Positions 60,328 to 64,000 of a stretch of 64,000 nt of DNA are shown in pieces. Below the pieces are notes generated by a model. The model was given only the letters and a program-made list of their open reading frames with translations. It made no database searches and had not been told where the DNA came from. The DNA is from Bog-159 sp035499555 (GTDB lineage: Bacteria > Acidobacteriota > Terriglobia > Bryobacterales > Bryobacteraceae), in contig DATJYO010000062.1 in the NCBI GenBank assembly GCA_035499555.1, forward strand, positions 1 through 64,000, written 5' to 3'. The number at the start of each line of letters is the position of its first letter. The stretch's first letter is position 1. Made by a program: the position numbers and the translations under genes.

Positions 60328-60995
60328 TGCGCGGGGGTCTTTTCCAATTGCTGTTTGATCCACAGGCGGCCGGGGTCGAGCTGCAGCGCTTTGGCGAACG
60401 CCTGCCGCGCCTCGACATTATGATGTTCCTTGCGCAGGGCCAGTCCCAGCCAGAGCTGGACATCGGCGGAGTTGGGATCGAGCTCGGCGGCCTTGTGAAA
60501 ATCGGGAATCGCCGCCGGCGCGCCGCCGCCCATGGCTTCCGGCAGATAATAATTGCCCACCCCGCGCGCCAGATACGCCTGCGCGGACTTCGGATCGAGC
60601 TCCAGAGCTTTGTCGATGGCCTCCCGGGCGCGCTTTCCGTAAGAGAGCGCGAACAGCAGGTTGGCCGGCACCACCTGGCCGCACAAGGTGCCCAGCACGC
60701 GATAGTATTCGGCGTTCCTGGAATCGATGGCGATGGCGCGTTCGGCGGCCTTGATGCCGCTCTCCGCCACATGCTCCGCCTGGCTCTTGTCGTGCAGCTC
60801 CAGGGAGATTTCCGCCAGGTAAGAGGATGCCAGCGCCACACGGTATTGGGCGGCGGCGTCGTGAGGCGATTTGGCGGCGGCGGCGGACAGCTCGGCGATC
60901 TGCTTTTCGAGCGCGGCGCGGTCCTGGCGATCGCGCGCAGTCTTCAAGGCACCGGGCGCGACAACCAGGGCGGCTATCAGGATGATTCGACCCAT
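60324..60995 (-). CDS. TPR-repeat protein, membrane-anchored or exported
   Basis: The 223-residue protein has an N-terminal hydrophobic segment (residues 3-15), a coiled-coil-like linker, and at least three to four tetratricopeptide units, for example AIDKALELDPKSAQAYLARG and AIPDFHKAAELDPNSADVQL, with the canonical alternating small/aromatic positions. TPRs act as protein-binding scaffolds. It is translated upstream of, and overlapping with, the polytopic membrane protein, suggesting the two work together in one complex. Confidence 0.85.
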   Translation of the reverse strand: MGRIILIAALVVAPGALKTARDRQDRAALEKQIAELSAAAAKSPHDAAAQYRVALASSYLAEISLELHDKSQAEHVAESGIKAAERAIAIDSRNAEYYRVLGTLCGQVVPANLLFALSYGKRAREAIDKALELDPKSAQAYLARGVGNYYLPEAMGGGAPAAIPDFHKAAELDPNSADVQLWLGLALRKEHHNVEARQAFAKALQLDPGRLWIKQQLEKTPAQ

Positions 60996-61047
60996 CTCCT
61001 TCTATTACAGCGCATCTCCGGCGTTGCGAATCCGTTAACATGTTGGG

Positions 61048-62913
61048 GTGATTCTCCGTTTCATATTTTTGCTCCTCGGCGCCCTGCCGCTGTTTGGCGC
61101 CGAGGCCATCGTCCAGGATCGGGTGGAGTTCAGCCAGATCTTCGGCGAGACGCGCAACTTCCGCATCTTCCTGCCGCCGGACTACGCCACGTCGGGCAAA
61201 CGCTACCCCGTCATCTACTGGTTTCACGGCTACAGCGAACGCTACAACAAGCCGGTGGACGACCCGCCGAATCGTAACTATGACAGCGGCACGGACTACG
61301 GCGGCGATAATATCGCGAACTTTGTAGCCAAACACGATGTGATCGTGGTCAAGTGGGACGGCTTCAATCCGCGTTTCAACGGGGACAATTACAAGCGGCC
61401 CTATAATGTGAGCCCGGTGGAGACCACCCGCCAGTTCCCGCTCTATTTTCCGGAGCTGGTCGATTTCATCGACGCCAACTATCGCACCATCGCCGACCGC
61501 GAGCATCGCGCCACGGCGGGCTTGTCCATGGGCGGTTTCATGTCATTCTGGATCGCCGGCAAATATCCCCAGTTGATCAGCAGCGCTTCCAACTTCATGG
61601 GATCTCCGGAGTTTTTCGTAGGTCCGCGCGATTTCCCCGTGGAGTACAGTCACGACGTCATGTTCGGCAATTATGAAGGAGTGCGCACGCGCCTGGTGAC
61701 CGGATCGCGGGACTTCATCCAGTTCTACCATCGCGAGATGAACGCGATCTGGAAATACGCGCGCGACTGGCACGAAACCGAAGACTTCGATTTCGATCAC
61801 GGCACGCCCGGCATGGCCAAAACGCTGGAGTTTCACATGAACGCGTTCGCGCATCCCCTGCCCCGCCCCACGGTCTGGAATCATGCGGACGTCTATCCGA
61901 GTTTCACGGTGTGGGGATGGGAAATCGCATCCGACCGCAAACAGCCGGGCTTCACGGTGCTCTCGAACGTGTCTGCTACGGGGTTCCGGTCGTCGGTGCG
62001 CGAATGGCTGCCGGGCGGCGCGACCATTCCGGGCGTCAAGCTGTCCATCGAAACCGATAAGTTGTATCCGCCGCGGAAGCCGCAAACCGTCACCGTGATA
62101 CGGCTCCGTGACGGCAATGTGCGGCGCTACACGGCGGCGGCCAGCGCGGACGGGCGCCTGGACCTGGACCTGGATGGAGACGATTACGAGGTGGGTATCT
62201 CGCCGGGCCCGCTGCTGGCGCTGTCGGGATACCAACTGGAGGGCGCATCCTGGGCTACGGCGGGCGAGCCGCTGCACCTGCGCATGCGCATCTGGAACAA
62301 GGGCGCGGCGGCTACGCGGCCGGGAACGCTGCGCTGGCTAAGCCCCAACCCTGGCGTGGACCTGACACCGCTGTCCGCCGATCTGCCGGTGGTCGCCCCC
62401 GGCCAGTTCACGGATCTCTCCCTCACCGCCACGGTGCGGGACCCCAAGCGCGCCATGGTGAAGATCCTGGGCGTGCAGGGTGACACGCGGATGCCGGTGG
62501 TGATCCCCCTGTTCCCGCCGGCGCGGCCCTTCGCGGACTTCCGCGTGGCGGACGGCCAGTCGGTGCGCGTGTATCAGCACGCCACGCAGAAGATCGAAAT
62601 GACCCTCGGCGACGGGAATGCGGATGGCAAGGCCAACCCCGGCGAGCGCATCGCCATCCTGCTGCCGGAAGACGACGTCTACCGGATCGCGGAGCTGTTC
62701 ACCAATGATGCCTGCGTGGATAATACCCTGCGCGCGTTCGACGATTGGACGGACTACGATTATGTCGGCGCGTCGGCAAAGTACTCGCTGCCGCTGATCC
62801 GGCCGGATTGCCCCGCTGGACACGTGATCCATGCGTTGGCGCGCGTAGTGCTTCCGGATAAACCGAATGACATCGTGCGGCTGGCGGCCATCGATATTCC
62901 GGTGCAAAGGTAA
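61048..62913 (+). CDS. Exported esterase D-fold hydrolase with C-terminal beta domain
   Basis: The 621-residue product starts at GTG 61048 with a signal peptide (residues 3-18). Residues about 25-290 are an alpha/beta-hydrolase of the putative esterase (Fes/esterase D) group: FHG oxyanion region at about 59-61 and nucleophile Ser160 in GLSMGG; a late His candidate is in FDHGTPG. From about 300 onward a beta-rich region, likely Ig-like domains, extends to the end. The substrate may be an acetylated or feruloylated polysaccharide, but context does not tell. No neighbouring gene is coupled. Confidence 0.82.
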   Translation: MILRFIFLLLGALPLFGAEAIVQDRVEFSQIFGETRNFRIFLPPDYATSGKRYPVIYWFHGYSERYNKPVDDPPNRNYDSGTDYGGDNIANFVAKHDVIVVKWDGFNPRFNGDNYKRPYNVSPVETTRQFPLYFPELVDFIDANYRTIADREHRATAGLSMGGFMSFWIAGKYPQLISSASNFMGSPEFFVGPRDFPVEYSHDVMFGNYEGVRTRLVTGSRDFIQFYHREMNAIWKYARDWHETEDFDFDHGTPGMAKTLEFHMNAFAHPLPRPTVWNHADVYPSFTVWGWEIASDRKQPGFTVLSNVSATGFRSSVREWLPGGATIPGVKLSIETDKLYPPRKPQTVTVIRLRDGNVRRYTAAASADGRLDLDLDGDDYEVGISPGPLLALSGYQLEGASWATAGEPLHLRMRIWNKGAAATRPGTLRWLSPNPGVDLTPLSADLPVVAPGQFTDLSLTATVRDPKRAMVKILGVQGDTRMPVVIPLFPPARPFADFRVADGQSVRVYQHATQKIEMTLGDGNADGKANPGERIAILLPEDDVYRIAELFTNDACVDNTLRAFDDWTDYDYVGASAKYSLPLIRPDCPAGHVIHALARVVLPDKPNDIVRLAAIDIPVQR

Positions 62914-62971
62914 AGTGCCCTGCCCTGGGGCTGCGTCATTTTCCGCGGCGGTAGAATGGATCGGAGGATTC

Positions 62972-63916
62972 ATGAAGCAAGGTGTAGTGTTCCTGGCGGC
63001 GGCTCTCTCCGCCTGCACGTTGCTGCAGGCGGATGTGACGATTCGCTATCGGACCGAGTACAAGGTCATGCCCGCTTTGCAGCCCCTGGTGTCTAATCTC
63101 GCCAAGATGCAAGGCTCCGCGAGTGCGATTTCCATGCGCGGCAACCAGGCATATACCACCTCCGGAAACTACACCCAGATCTTCGATTTGGTGAAGCAGG
63201 AGGTAACCATCCTCGATCCGGCGCACAAGACTTTCACCGTGTTGCCGGTGTCGCAACTGCCGGATGCGCTGGCGGCTGCCATGCCCCAGATGAAGAATCT
63301 GAGCTCGGCTGCCGAACAGTTAATGGCGTCGGTAAAGACGGCGGTGGATTCCAAAATGACAGGCCGAACGGCCGCCATTCAGGGCGTACAAGCCGAGGAG
63401 CGCGAGATCACTTTCACTATGGAGTTGCCCGCGCCGGGAAACGGCCAGACCAGCGCCGGAGCCAGGCTGGTGATGCAAGTATGGACCGCCAGGCCCGGTG
63501 AGGCATTGAACGTTCCGGTGATCCGCGAGCTGACGGGTTACCAGAACTGGCAGAAGTACATCATGAACCCGACCGCCATTCTGGAGAAGATCACCAGCCA
63601 GATGCCGGGGGTGGCTGCCAGTCTGAAACCCTTGCTGGAGGAGATCTCCCGGAACTCGGCGGTGATCCTACGAATGCGCATCGCGGTGCACACGCCGATG
63701 GTCGCCATGATGGCGCAGAAGATGGCCGCGAATGGCCAGAACGCTGCGGCGATCGATCCGGACGCTCCCCTGATTGAAGTCAGCCAGGAGGTCTCGGAGC
63801 TATCGGGCGCTCCGGTGGACGCCGCGTTATTTGAGGTACCCAAGGATTTCACTTCGGTGGCTCCCGCCGTTTTGCTCGGCGGTATGATGCATGCGCCGCA
63901 GGCTGGAGCGCCGTAG
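62972..63916 (+). CDS. Exported protein of unknown function (DUF4412-like)
   Basis: The ATG at 62972 is preceded by GGAGGATT and gives 314 residues with a signal peptide (residues 5-20). The mature start VTIRYRTEYKV and the later GNYTQIFDLVKQEVTILDP resemble DUF4412-type proteins, which are exported and poorly understood. The middle is Ala/Gln/Met-rich and helical. A TAGAAT at 62952-62957 could serve as -10 box. Confidence 0.65.
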   Translation: MKQGVVFLAAALSACTLLQADVTIRYRTEYKVMPALQPLVSNLAKMQGSASAISMRGNQAYTTSGNYTQIFDLVKQEVTILDPAHKTFTVLPVSQLPDALAAAMPQMKNLSSAAEQLMASVKTAVDSKMTGRTAAIQGVQAEEREITFTMELPAPGNGQTSAGARLVMQVWTARPGEALNVPVIRELTGYQNWQKYIMNPTAILEKITSQMPGVAASLKPLLEEISRNSAVILRMRIAVHTPMVAMMAQKMAANGQNAAAIDPDAPLIEVSQEVSELSGAPVDAALFEVPKDFTSVAPAVLLGGMMHAPQAGAP

Positions 63917-63937
63917 AAGCGAAGGGAGGGGAGGGGG

Positions 63938-64000
63938 ATGAAGCAGCTATTGGTTTTCGTGTTCGCAACGGCCGCGATCGCCGCCAACAACACCACGGAG
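63938..64000 (+). CDS. Start of an exported protein, cut by the window end
   Basis: The ATG at 63938 has GGGAGGGGAGGGG directly upstream. The 21 codons in the window encode a Lys start, hydrophobic core (LLVFVFATAAIAA) and small-residue end, a signal peptide. The gene starts 21 bases after the preceding exported-protein gene and continues beyond the window, so nothing can be said of its function. Confidence 0.7.
   Translation, partial: MKQLLVFVFATAAIAANNTTE

Overview
The window is GC-rich chromosomal DNA that looks like an acidobacterium of the Bryobacterales / 'Candidatus Solibacter' type. The evidence is lineage-associated protein families: an ADOP-type duplicated permease (36636-39047), an NHL-repeat protein with the Solibacter-type C-terminal domain known as TIGR03437 (39185-42424), a Ser/Thr kinase fused to a beta-propeller, and Tat-type leaders on TldD-like and enolase-like proteins. 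This assignment rests on recognising families by eye, not on a search.

Region 1 (1-16814, all + strand) is the str/S10/spc/alpha ribosomal cluster: tuf (5' end missing), rpsJ, rplC, rplD, rplW, rplB, rpsS, rplV, rpsC, rplP, rpmC, rpsQ, rplN, rplX, rplE, rpsN, rpsH, rplF, rplR, rpsE, rpmD, rplO, secY, adk, map, infA, rpmJ, rpsM, rpsK, rpsD, rpoA, rplQ. Most genes abut or overlap. The longest gaps (rpsJ-rplC, rpsQ-rplN, rpsN-rpsH, rpsK-rpsD, rpsD-rpoA) and the adk-map boundary carry GC-rich hairpins, which are candidate translational or attenuation control sites. S4, S14, L24 and L36 are the cysteine-containing (zinc-type) forms, and S3 has a long disordered C-terminal tail.

Region 2 (16815-34535) is a mosaic of short transcription units: an M61-like peptidase, a BNR-repeat protein, three short-chain dehydrogenases, a Tat-type amidase, a 7Fe ferredoxin, an FmdB-like zinc ribbon, a GNAT protein coupled to a dienoyl-CoA-reductase-like SDR, a kinase with propeller followed by a DUF4159 protein, a WYL regulator divergent from an SDR, a glycosyltransferase coupled to DUF3467, two tiny zinc-ribbon proteins, and an ornithine-cyclodeaminase-family gene. 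A short palindromic repeat sits in frame inside the peptidase gene, and a second copy lies after the amidase gene.

Region 3 (34535-64000) holds an ABC-F ATPase, the ADOP permease, the large NHL protein, a rhodanese, a CPBP protease, an enolase-superfamily protein lacking expected catalytic residues, an MFS/phosphoesterase pair, a tldD-pmbA pair, and a damaged stretch (49594-50954) with a pseudogene and a frameshifted cysteine-rich exported protein. Next comes a 360-base non-coding stretch full of inverted repeats. Then follow a four-gene operon (lipoprotein, CBM9-like protein, two phosphohexomutase paralogues), an MFS gene coupled to dacB, a DinB protein, a membrane protein coupled to a TPR protein, an esterase, and two exported proteins, the last cut by the window end. 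I saw no CRISPR array, rRNA, convincing tRNA, transposase or phage gene.
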